Position numbers and translations under genes: made by a program. A stretch of 10,599 bases of DNA, taken from contig DAOVQH010000060.1 of the NCBI GenBank assembly GCA_030628755.1, forward strand, positions 1-10,599. The letters are read 5' to 3'. The stretch comes from Candidatus Cloacimonadota bacterium (GTDB taxonomy: Bacteria > Cloacimonadota > Cloacimonadia > Cloacimonadales > TCS61). The notes beneath the pieces are model-generated. The model did not search any database, was not told the DNA's origin, and worked only from the letters and a program-made list of their open reading frames with translations. Below are positions 1 to 7,000 of the stretch, one piece after another (the stretch's first letter is position 1; the number at the start of each line of letters is the position of its first letter).

Positions 1-839
1 GAATAATCAACTTCGGCAAAAATGCCTACTCCATTTGCGATTTCAACTGCTTTGGGTTGAGCACCGCTCATTCCTCCCAGTCCGGAAGAGACAAATAATT
101 TTCCTCTTAAATCACCATCTTCCGGAACTCCAAGTTTCATCCTACCTGCAATAAGAATCGTGTTATAAGTTCCATGCACAATTCCCTGCGGACCGATATA
201 CATCCAGCCTCCGGCAGTCATTTGTCCATAGTTTGCCACACCCAGAGCATTAGCCCTGTTAAAGTCTTCCTGGTTGTCGAACTGCCCTATCATCAAGCCG
301 TTTGTGTTGATCACCCGCGGAGCTTGTGGATTAGATTTGAAAAGTCCAAGCGGATGACCACTCATGCAAACAAGTGTATTTTCGTGAGTAAGATTTTCCA
401 GATATTTTTTTGTAAGAAGGTACTGCATCCAGTTCTGGCAGACTGCACCTGTTTCGCCATAAGTTACCAGCTCATACGGATAAAGCGCCGTTTCAAAATC
501 AAGGTTATTATCTATCATCACCTGGAACGCTTTTCCTTCCAAACAGTTACCTTTATACTCATTTACAGGTTTACCATAAATCCGTCCTTCAGGGCGGAAA
601 CGGTAACCATAAATATGACCGTGCGTGAGAAGTTCATCCAGGAATTCGGGAGCGAGTTCTTTATGAAGTCCTTCCGGAATATAACGAAGAGCATTCTTCA
701 GAGCCAGTTCAATTTCTTTCCTGTTCAAATTCATCTCACGTTTGGGAGCTCTCCTGATTCCCTCAAAAAATTTAGGATATTCAGGAAGGATAGATTCAAG
801 CTTAATTGTCATCGCTTTGGAAATATCCAGATTATTCAT
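1..839 (-). CDS. hutU: Urocanate hydratase, long form (N-terminal 279 residues; runs off left edge)
   Basis: Urocanase converts urocanate to 4-imidazolone-5-propionate using tightly bound NAD+ as an electrophile, the second step of histidine degradation in the cytoplasm. The visible part has the family hallmarks: SGHPLGLF (160-167), YGQMTAGG (204-211), YIGPQGIVHGT (214-224) and the glycine-rich GLGGMSGAQP (253-262). The N-terminal stretch with LALKNALRY (45-53), LAPEFLDEL (62-70) and GHIYGYRF (74-81) matches the longer urocanase type known from animals (UROC1) and some bacteria, and is absent from the roughly 550-residue Pseudomonas/Bacillus form. The start was chosen because ATG at 837-839 is preceded by a GGGGG Shine-Dalgarno about 5 bases upstream. 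It lies 12 bp after the stop of the upstream hypothetical gene, so the two are probably co-transcribed. The frame is open to base 1; the C-terminal half, including the later catalytic residues, is outside the window. Confidence 0.96.
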   Translation of the reverse strand, partial: MNNLDISKAMTIKLESILPEYPKFFEGIRRAPKREMNLNRKEIELALKNALRYIPEGLHKELAPEFLDELLTHGHIYGYRFRPEGRIYGKPVNEYKGNCLEGKAFQVMIDNNLDFETALYPYELVTYGETGAVCQNWMQYLLTKKYLENLTHENTLVCMSGHPLGLFKSNPQAPRVINTNGLMIGQFDNQEDFNRANALGVANYGQMTAGGWMYIGPQGIVHGTYNTILIAGRMKLGVPEDGDLRGKLFVSSGLGGMSGAQPKAVEIANGVGIFAEVDY

Positions 840-851
840 ATTAGCCCCCAT

Positions 852-1667
852 CTAAATTATCATACCTGTTTCTTTGAAATCATCACCAATTTCTTTCTGT
901 TCAGTGAGAAGCGCTTTTATTTTTTCTTCTAATGCATTTACTGCATCAACTGAAATTTCATCTGGTTTATCAGTCTTGAATTGTTTTCTTAAAACGCTAA
1001 TGAAATCTACTTTAGATGACTTCAACACAGGAATGAAGTTCTCATCGAGCATTTCTGTAATGATAGTAATTTTTGATTTTTCAAAAGTTGATTTTGCCAT
1101 ATTTGCATAATATTCGGTTCTTATAAAATTTTCTTCTGTTAAATTCCTGAAAGTGTGAAAAACGATTAATGGTAATACAGATTTGTATTTATGAAATGTA
1201 CGTTTACCAGTCACTCTGAACTGAGAATCCAGTTCCTGAGTTAATTGCAAAAATTCAGGAGATAAGGATTGATCGAACATCAGATCCTTTTCCAATGAAC
1301 ACAGATTCTTAGGATTAAATTTCAGATTTGTGTTAAAAGACTGAAAACCCCATTTGATACCCTGATGAGTCATGACCTGTCTTCGTTGTATCAGAACAGA
1401 AATCAGGTCATTCAGATAACAGGAAGAAAATAGAGGTGAATCTTCTTTAAACCCATTTCCGGTCTCAGATTTGTAATGGTATTTTCTACTGGAAACTGCA
1501 GAGATAAATTTATTAAGCGTTTTCACCAAAGACTCATTTGAATCTTTAGATTCCTCTACTGCTTTTTCGAGATTTTTCCATTTAATACTTACCTCATGCA
1601 AGTACATGGAATTAACCGGATTTTTTTCTATCTCTAATAATTTTGTTAAAACATCTTTATAAAACAT
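852..1667 (-). CDS. Uncharacterised 271-aa protein upstream of hutU
   Basis: I do not recognise this protein. It is soluble, with no signal peptide or membrane segment, and rich in Lys, Glu, Phe and Ser. The N-terminal third (about 1-60) looks helical and charged. The middle holds the pattern SSCYLNDLISVLIQRRQ (about 81-97). Residues about 194-230 show alternating hydrophobic strands (KITIITEML, then KVDFISVLRKQFK), an alpha/beta pattern. The tail (about 243-260) is a probable amphipathic helix. That C-terminal strand pattern loosely recalls some restriction-endonuclease-like proteins, but I see no convincing PD-(D/E)XK motif and no methylase nearby, so I do not assign that function. ATG at 1665-1667 follows AAGAGG at a normal distance. 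The stop is 12 bp before the hutU start, so the two are likely one transcript. Length, codon use and Shine-Dalgarno support a real gene; the function is unknown. Confidence 0.8.
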   Translation of the reverse strand: MFYKDVLTKLLEIEKNPVNSMYLHEVSIKWKNLEKAVEESKDSNESLVKTLNKFISAVSSRKYHYKSETGNGFKEDSPLFSSCYLNDLISVLIQRRQVMTHQGIKWGFQSFNTNLKFNPKNLCSLEKDLMFDQSLSPEFLQLTQELDSQFRVTGKRTFHKYKSVLPLIVFHTFRNLTEENFIRTEYYANMAKSTFEKSKITIITEMLDENFIPVLKSSKVDFISVLRKQFKTDKPDEISVDAVNALEEKIKALLTEQKEIGDDFKETGMII

Positions 1668-1908
1668 AGCTAACCTCTTAATTTAATTGGCTTTCTTTAG
1701 AAAAAAGAAATAATTAAATGTTTCTTGGGTTTAAAGTTAGTTAATAGCTTTTTTTGTCAAATAACTTTTATGATGCGCATAGACGGTAAACAGTAAAAGT
1801 ATCCACCTTTTTATAAGCCCGTGGCTTATTTATATTCACAACATCTTTAAATAATTATAAATTGACAATAATTACGCTAAGAATCATCTAAAAATCGTGA
1901 GGTAATAA
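1668..1908. promoter_or_regulatory. Divergent intergenic region, promoters for both flanking genes
   Basis: This 241-bp AT-rich gap separates the divergent hypothetical-hutU unit (minus) from the amidohydrolase (plus), so it must hold both start regions. A TTGACA at 1862-1867 is a possible plus-strand -35 element, but the hexamer 17 bases on (CATCTA) is a poor -10. A TTGACA on the minus strand (1755-1760) faces the hypothetical gene, again without a good -10. Shine-Dalgarno sequences are clear on both sides: GAGG six bases before 1909 on the plus strand and AAGAGG before 1667 on the minus strand. The promoter assignments are weak and come from inspection only. Confidence 0.4.
1813..1829. promoter_or_regulatory. 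Short perfect dyad (7-bp arms), possible operator
   Basis: ATAAGCC and GGCTTAT form perfect 7-bp arms around a 3-base CGT centre. The dyad sits 80 bp upstream of the amidohydrolase start, inside the divergent promoter region and just before the plus-strand TTGACA at 1862. A regulator-binding site is plausible from its place. It lacks a following T-run on either strand, so a terminator is less likely. It occurs only once here, so no consensus can be drawn. Confidence 0.3.
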
Positions 1909-3261
1909 ATGAAACTGATAAAAAATGCTTTGATCTCAACTGGCAAGGGAAATGAGACAAAACTCGTTAGCATTCTTTTTAATGATAAGATTATAGAAAT
2001 TACTGAGAATCCTGCTTTTCATAAGGGAGTAGATATAATTGATCTTCAAGGAAAGCTCTTGCTTCCCGGCTGTATCGATGCTCATGTACACTTCAACGAC
2101 CCGGGATTCAACCACAGGGAAGACTTCTTAAGTGGGACAACATCCGCAGCTTATGGAGGAATTACTACCGTAATCGATATGCCCTGCACCTCAATCCCAC
2201 CAGTTACAAATAAAGCAAATTTGTATGAAAAACTCGATATTATCAAATCCAAAGCTCTCATTGATTTTGCTTTCTGGGGAGGAATTCGCAGGAATGATTT
2301 TCCTATTGATAAAAAAATGATTTTGAAACTCTGGAATGAAGGTGTAATCGGTTTCAAACTATACACAATCTCCGGAATGGAAAGCTTTGAAGCGCTTTCT
2401 TATGAGGATATAAAAAATGTTTTATCAGAACTTCCTAAAATTCTTTTCGGAATTCATGCTGAAGATGAATACACAATTAATAATGTGATAAAATCTCTTT
2501 CTGACGAAGAATTAAAATTGCCAGAAAATTACGTTAAAACCCGACCTGCTGAAGCAGAAGTCGAAGCAGTAAAAAAAATATTTGAAATCGCAAAAACAGA
2601 TAACAAAATCCACTTTGTTCATATCAGCAGTAAAGAAGCAACAGAAATTATCTTAGCTAAAAAGAAATATTCAGATGTAACTTTTGAAACCTGTCCGCAT
2701 TTCCTGCAATTCACTTGCATAGATCTTCCCAAATTAAAAGGAAGAATTAAAACCACTCCTACAGTTAAATCTGAAGAAGATAAAAAATTCCTGCGTTCAT
2801 GTTTGAAAGAGGGTAAAGTTGATTTTATTACTACCGACCATGCCGGTTGTAACTACGAAAAGGAGAAAAAGTTTGAAGACTTTTCAAAAGTCTATAATGG
2901 TATCCCCGGAGTAGAATTAATGATACCCTTTTTATTCTCAGAATTTTATCTTAACGAAAATGTATCATTAGAAACAATGCTTAAACTTACCTCTGAAAAC
3001 GCAGCAAAACGATTTGGACTCTATCCGGAAAAAGGAAGCCTAAGAATAGGAACTGACGCTGATTTTACAATTATAGATATAAGAAAGCCATTCAAGGTTG
3101 ATGAAAAGAAACTTCATTCATTAGGAAAATATTCTCCCTTTCATAAAGAAACATTTTATTGTTCAATAGATAAAACAATAGTTCGCGGGGACATAGTTTT
3201 TGATTCAAATTCTGGAATTATACAAAAACCCGGATATGGAAAATGGATAAGAAGAAAATAA
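1909..3261 (+). CDS. Allantoinase/dihydroorotase-family cyclic amidohydrolase
   Basis: This is a 450-residue metal-dependent amidohydrolase of the group holding allantoinase, dihydroorotase and hydantoinase, which hydrolyse cyclic amide bonds in ureide or pyrimidine-like rings in the cytoplasm. The expected binuclear-centre ligands are all present: H59 and H61 in DAHVH, K150 in GFKLY (the lysine normally carbamylated), H183 in GIHAED, H238 in FVHISS and D310 in TTDH. GGITTVIDMPCTSIPP (83-98), TRPAEAEVEAV (211-221) and ETCPH (260-264), and the tail RGDIVFD (426-432), follow allantoinase most closely. HFNDPG carries Asn where dihydroorotases usually have Arg (HFRDPG), which argues against orotate synthesis. 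Length is normal for allantoinase. ATG follows GTGAGGT at good spacing. It stands alone on the plus strand, divergent from the hutU unit, with no other purine or pyrimidine genes in view, so the true substrate is open. The family is secure; AllB-like is my best guess. Confidence 0.9.
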   Translation: MKLIKNALISTGKGNETKLVSILFNDKIIEITENPAFHKGVDIIDLQGKLLLPGCIDAHVHFNDPGFNHREDFLSGTTSAAYGGITTVIDMPCTSIPPVTNKANLYEKLDIIKSKALIDFAFWGGIRRNDFPIDKKMILKLWNEGVIGFKLYTISGMESFEALSYEDIKNVLSELPKILFGIHAEDEYTINNVIKSLSDEELKLPENYVKTRPAEAEVEAVKKIFEIAKTDNKIHFVHISSKEATEIILAKKKYSDVTFETCPHFLQFTCIDLPKLKGRIKTTPTVKSEEDKKFLRSCLKEGKVDFITTDHAGCNYEKEKKFEDFSKVYNGIPGVELMIPFLFSEFYLNENVSLETMLKLTSENAAKRFGLYPEKGSLRIGTDADFTIIDIRKPFKVDEKKLHSLGKYSPFHKETFYCSIDKTIVRGDIVFDSNSGIIQKPGYGKWIRRK

Positions 3262-3271
3262 ATTCCGTAGG

Positions 3272-3322
3272 CGTTCATAGGTTCAGGGGTTCATAGGTTC
3301 AAGGTTCAAGGTTCAGGGTTCC
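3272..3322. repeat. Left GGTTCA-type short repeat array
   Basis: About six imperfect copies of a 6-10 base GTTCA-containing unit (GTTCATAG, GGTTCAGGG, GGTTCAAG) follow the amidohydrolase stop by about 10 bp. On this strand the array reads GGTTCA..., the reverse complement of the two arrays to its right. GTTCAGGGTT at 3311-3320 is the exact reverse complement of AACCCTGAAC at 3416-3425 and again at 3423-3432. Confidence 0.8.
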
Positions 3323-3408
3323 CTTTCTTTCAATGCCCTTGCTTGTAAACCAGCCCTGTTGAATAAGGTGAACCGTTAAGGGTTGCTTTTCTTTTGTTAA
3401 CCTTCACT

Positions 3409-3432
3409 AACCCAGAACCCTGAACCCTGAAC
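3409..3432. repeat. Middle CCCTGAAC short repeat array
   Basis: Three consecutive units of about 7 bases (AACCCAG, AACCCTG, AACCCTG, then AAC) lie in the same orientation as the large array at 3869-4036 and opposite to the left array. With the left array it brackets an 86-bp unique segment (3323-3408), giving that segment inverted-repeat ends. Confidence 0.75.
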
Positions 3433-3436
3433 ATCC

Positions 3437-3486
3437 AAAGAAGATTCGGAAGGTTGATTATGAGTTTGCATTGGACGAGAACTTTC
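3437..3486 (+). repeat. 50-bp direct repeat, copy 1
   Basis: This 50-base stretch, beginning AAAGAAGATTCGGAAGG and ending GACGAGAACTTTC, is identical base for base to 3652-3701. The flanks of the two copies differ at once on both sides. It begins 5 bp after the middle array. Exact identity suggests a recent duplication or active homogenisation. I found no coding explanation. Confidence 0.9.
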
Positions 3487-3618
3487 TGCTAATATTGAAA
3501 CTCGAGTTCACAGGAATGAAATGACGGTGGACTTGAGAAGAAGAGGTTAAAGGCATTCTGAACTCCATTTATCTACGATTTATGAAGTCCAGTCTGCCAA
3601 AAAAATCGTAATTGAAAC

Positions 3619-3669
3619 ACCTTCCGAAGCTTTCATTCAAGTTTTCTGATGAAAGAAGATTCGGAAGGT
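3619..3669. repeat. Two-tier hairpin with CCTTCCGAA/TTCGGAAGG arms
   Basis: ACCTTCCGAA (3619-3628) pairs perfectly with TTCGGAAGGT (3660-3669). Inside it CTTTCAT (3630-3636) pairs with ATGAAAG (3649-3655), leaving a 12-base loop and a small internal asymmetry. Seventeen base pairs in all make this the strongest foldback in the island. It has no T-run, so it is not a classical terminator. Confidence 0.75.
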
Positions 3670-3701
3670 TGATTATGAGTTTGCATTGGACGAGAACTTT
3701 C
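3652..3701 (+). repeat. 50-bp direct repeat, copy 2
   Basis: Identical to 3437-3486, offset by 215 bp. Its 5' part forms the right arm of the hairpin at 3619-3669, and its last bases start the inverted repeat at 3697-3745, so this copy is embedded in palindromic sequence while copy 1 is not. Confidence 0.9.
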
Positions 3702-3745
3702 CGAATCTCAGTTGAGATAAACTCTTTGTTGGAAGCTTCGGAAAG
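3697..3745. repeat. Second inverted repeat, CTTTCCGAA/TTCGGAAAG
   Basis: Nine-base arms at 3697-3705 and 3737-3745 are perfect reverse complements and are one-base variants of the arms of the hairpin just upstream. A smaller palindrome, TCTCA-GT-TGAGA (3706-3717), lies just inside the left arm. The recurrence of the same arm motif points to a family of related palindromic units rather than chance. Confidence 0.65.
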
Positions 3746-3868
3746 GATGAGAGCAACAAAAGGTCGAATTACAAAAAAAGTTTACGACGAGTCGAAAAGA
3801 ATCTTTACAGGTGGAAGCGGACAGTGTCCGACCCCAGACGGAAACTTCGTAATGAGAGAGAAACAAAA

Positions 3869-4036
3869 CCTAAACCTTGAACCCTGAACCTTTCAACCCT
3901 GAACCTCCAAACCCTGAACCTCTAAACCCTAAACCTCCAAACCCTGAACCTCCAAACCCTGAACCTCTCAACCCTGAACCTCTAAACCCCAGAACCCCGA
4001 ACCCAGAACCCTGAACCCAGAACCTTTGAACCCCTA
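3869..4036. repeat. 15-bp tandem array (AACCCTGAACCTCYA) abutting nrdJ
   Basis: Seven consecutive 15-bp units run from 3880 to 3984 with only scattered substitutions, for example positions 13-15 reading TTC, CCA, CTA or CTC. They are flanked on the left by a degenerate unit from 3869 and on the right by a looser 7-8 base array (AACCCCAG, AACCCCG, AACCCAG, AACCCTG) to about 4036. The 15-mer is itself two related halves (AACCCTG and AACCTCYA). The array ends 5 bp from the nrdJ stop codon and is G-rich on the nrdJ transcript strand (GGTTCAGGGTTTGGAGG). There are no unique spacers. Confidence 0.92.
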
Positions 4037-4041
4037 AAACA

Positions 4042-7000
4042 TCAGCATTTTGACCAGCCGCAGGAATTACACCTCAGGCATCCTTCACTGTGTTCAACTG
4101 CACTGCCACAATCAGGACAGGTTGCTTGAAGACGTTTTGGACCGGGATTTGAGACTACAGCAGTTTTTTCATTTTCCGTGTCGATGTACTGAAGGAACTC
4201 ATCATTAAGTCGTAAAAACTGTTCCAAAGATCTTGCTATACTATCAGCGCAGGAAGTTACCATTTCACCATTACTCCACATCGGAGAAGGACAGCGAATT
4301 CCTTTGAGCTGTCGAATTATTGAACTTACTTTAACATTTGAACGTAAACATAAAGAAGTAAGTCTCGCGATAGCTTCCAGTTGAGCAGATGCACATCCAC
4401 CAACTTTACCCATCTGGGTAAAGATCTCACAAGGTCCCCTTTCATCTGAATTGATCGTGATATAAAGGTGTCCGCAGCCTGTTTCTACTTTCTGGGTAAT
4501 TCCTTTTGTAATTACCGGTCTTTCGCGGGGAGCAATTCTGTCACCATTATCAGCAGATTCTTTAACTTTTGTTCCAACACTTAGAACCTGATTTTCACGG
4601 CTACCATCACGGTAAACAGTTACACCTTTACACCCAAGTTCATAGGCAAGTTCATAAGCCATTCGAATATCTTCTTTTGTTGCTTCATTTTTGAAATTAA
4701 TAGTTTTGGAAACAGCATTGTCAGTATATTTCTGAAATGCAGCCTGCATCCTGATATGCCACTGTGGAGATATGTCATGTGAAGTTACAAATACTTTTTT
4801 TAGATTTTCAGGAATCCCGGGAATGTTAGCAATACTGCCAGACTCTGAAATTTTATTCATCAATTCTTTCGAATAGAGACCTGTTTCACGCATTGCTTTT
4901 TCAAAATGCGGATTCACATAAAGAAGTTTTTCACCATCCATAACATTCTTCACATAGACCAGGGAAAATTGTGGTTCAATACCGCTGGATGTATTACAGA
5001 TCATACTGATAGTGCCAGTTGGAGCTATAGTGGTTGTGGTAGCATTTCGAATACCTTTTTTGGCAATCTCAGATTTCAGTTTGCTCCAATCCAGTTTGTT
5101 ATTTTCTCGATTTAGTTTCTTTGTATTATAAATGCTTCCTTTAAAATTGGGAAACGAATTGTGTTTTAAAGCAAGTTCCATTGACATCTGTTTTGAATGA
5201 TAATCAATGAATTCCATAACCTCTTCTGCTAAACTGGTAGCTTTTTTACTGTTATATGGAATCTTCAGAAGAAAAAGTAAATCCGCCCAGCCCATTATAC
5301 CAAGACCTATTTTCCTGTTAGATTTTGCCATTTCATCAATCGCTGGCAAGGGAAACTTGGATCGATTAATGACATCATCCAAGAATTCAACAGCATCCCG
5401 GACAGCTTTTTTCAAAGTAGTCCAGTCAAATTTTCCATTCTTTATCATAGCGGAAAGATCCAATGAACCAAGATTGCATGCTTCATTCGGTAGAAGAGGC
5501 TGTTCACCACAATTATGAGCAACTATCCCATTCGCCAGCAGGGAATGTGTAACTTCTTCTTTGATATCGTAAACTTCGATTTCTGCTGCCCGCACTATCT
5601 CTTTTATTTTTGAAATATACTTTGTAGTCTTTCGCGAATTCTGATCGATCTTTTGAAGTTTTTCATTTTTCCCCTTATGAATAAGTTCCCCTGCAAATTC
5701 CCTGAACCTGCAAACATCATTTCCGTTAATTATCAATTCATAATATCTATGGCTTGTATATGTTTTTTTTTCTCCGTTGATAGTAGTATAAGAAAATTTC
5801 GCTTGATCTTTTTTTGTTCTATCGTAGATTTTAGAAAAAATACCTTCATTTAAAAGCAGTAATTGAACATCTTGAAGCAATTCGAACGAAGCTGAAGTCA
5901 ACCGAATATCTCTATGGTCAACATCAATATGATTAACAGTTCCATCTGCACTGAACAATCCATTAATAAATAAACTGACACTTTCTTTTGTCGCAGAAAA
6001 CATAGAAAGAGGAATTCGTTTTTCAGGAGATTTTACCGCTTTCAGCCCTGTCGATTTTATAATATTAACAAAATCTTTTCGTTTGAATAACATCTGCCAG
6101 CAATTATTTTCTCTTTTATTTATTATTCCTCTTCCTGCACCAAACTTATCAGCAATATCCTGCATTTTTTCTAAAATATATTTTTCCTTTTCAGCAAAAA
6201 CCATTCCTGCTACTTTTCCATCGGAAGTCAGCCATCCATCACCGATCATCCATCCCAAAAACAATGCAAGTTCTTTTCCGATATTATCGGTTTTTGACCA
6301 ACACCCTTTACCTGATTGAACAAGGACTTCATCTTCTTGAGAAAGATCTTTTGCTTCTTTCCAGCCTTTTACTGTTAGTATCTTATGCTCTGGTGTCACC
6401 TTCAGCATCTGCCCGTTTTTTAGATCTATTCTGATCGTTCCTTTTACACCTGTTTTTATGACCTCTGCTTTTCTGAGGGTTACACCATTCTTGTAGTATT
6501 CTCTATTATTGCGAATAACCTTTTCTTCAATAACTCTGTTATCGGTATATATTTCTATTTCTTTATTGTGATAGATTTCCTTTATTTTTTTTAAGCCATT
6601 GTTTGTAGAGATCAGTGTGTCAGGATGAAAGCATGGATTTGTAGATTCAATTTTTCCAATATGAGGTGTAGGGTTAAACTTATTAATCCTATCCAGGAAA
6701 ATAATCCCGGGTTCTCCATTTTTGTAAGCCATTTCTATAATCAGACTGAAGACATCCCGAGCTTTTAATTTTTCTGCAACTTTCCTTGTATGAGGAGAAA
6801 TCAGTTCATATTCTCCATCTTTATAAAAAGCTTCCATAAATTTTTTGGTTATTCCAACACTAAGATTAAAATTTGTGAGTTCATTGGGATTTTCTTTGCA
6901 GGTTATGAATTCAAGTATTTGCGGGTGGTCAACATTCAGGATAGCCATGTTTGCCCCGCGTCTGGTTCCACCCTGTTTAACAGCATCTGTTGCAGAATTG

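Larger units (their letters stand above)
3262..4041. other. Non-coding repeat island between convergent genes
   Basis: This 780-bp stretch lies between the stop codons of the amidohydrolase (plus) and nrdJ (minus). It has no credible gene on either strand. It contains three arrays built from GGTTCA/CCCTGAACC-like units (3272-3322, 3409-3432 and 3869-4036), an exact 50-bp direct repeat (3437-3486 and 3652-3701), and several copies of TTCGGAARG in both orientations that can form hairpins. Its base make-up is clearly less AT-rich than the neighbouring genes. No transposase gene or obvious coding relic was found. It may be a decayed mobile cassette or an expandable intergenic repeat. Confidence 0.75.

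Noticed and set aside
174..932. 252-codon open frame on the plus strand
   Set aside because: It is the antisense of hutU, which has an unmistakable protein match on the minus strand and its own Shine-Dalgarno.
3323..3408. Integron attC-like recombination site
   Set aside because: Fragments such as GTTAAGGG and TTAACC suggested it, but the paired R/L boxes and the expected imperfect stem are missing, and there is no integrase.
3818..3830. CGGACA-G-TGTCCG palindrome as a regulatory operator
   Set aside because: It is a neat 6-bp dyad but lies inside the repeat island, far from any gene start, and is probably one more repeat-associated palindrome.
3612..3887. A 91-codon open frame on the plus strand in the repeat island
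   Set aside because: It starts at a TTG without a Shine-Dalgarno, runs across the 50-bp repeat and hairpin arms, ends inside the tandem array and resembles no family. It is most likely chance.
3869..4036. CRISPR array
   Set aside because: Units of 15 bp are directly adjacent with no unique spacers, and no cas gene is present.
6083..6319. Plus-strand open frames within nrdJ and the intein
   Set aside because: All lie opposite the clearly coding minus strand and show no family resemblance.
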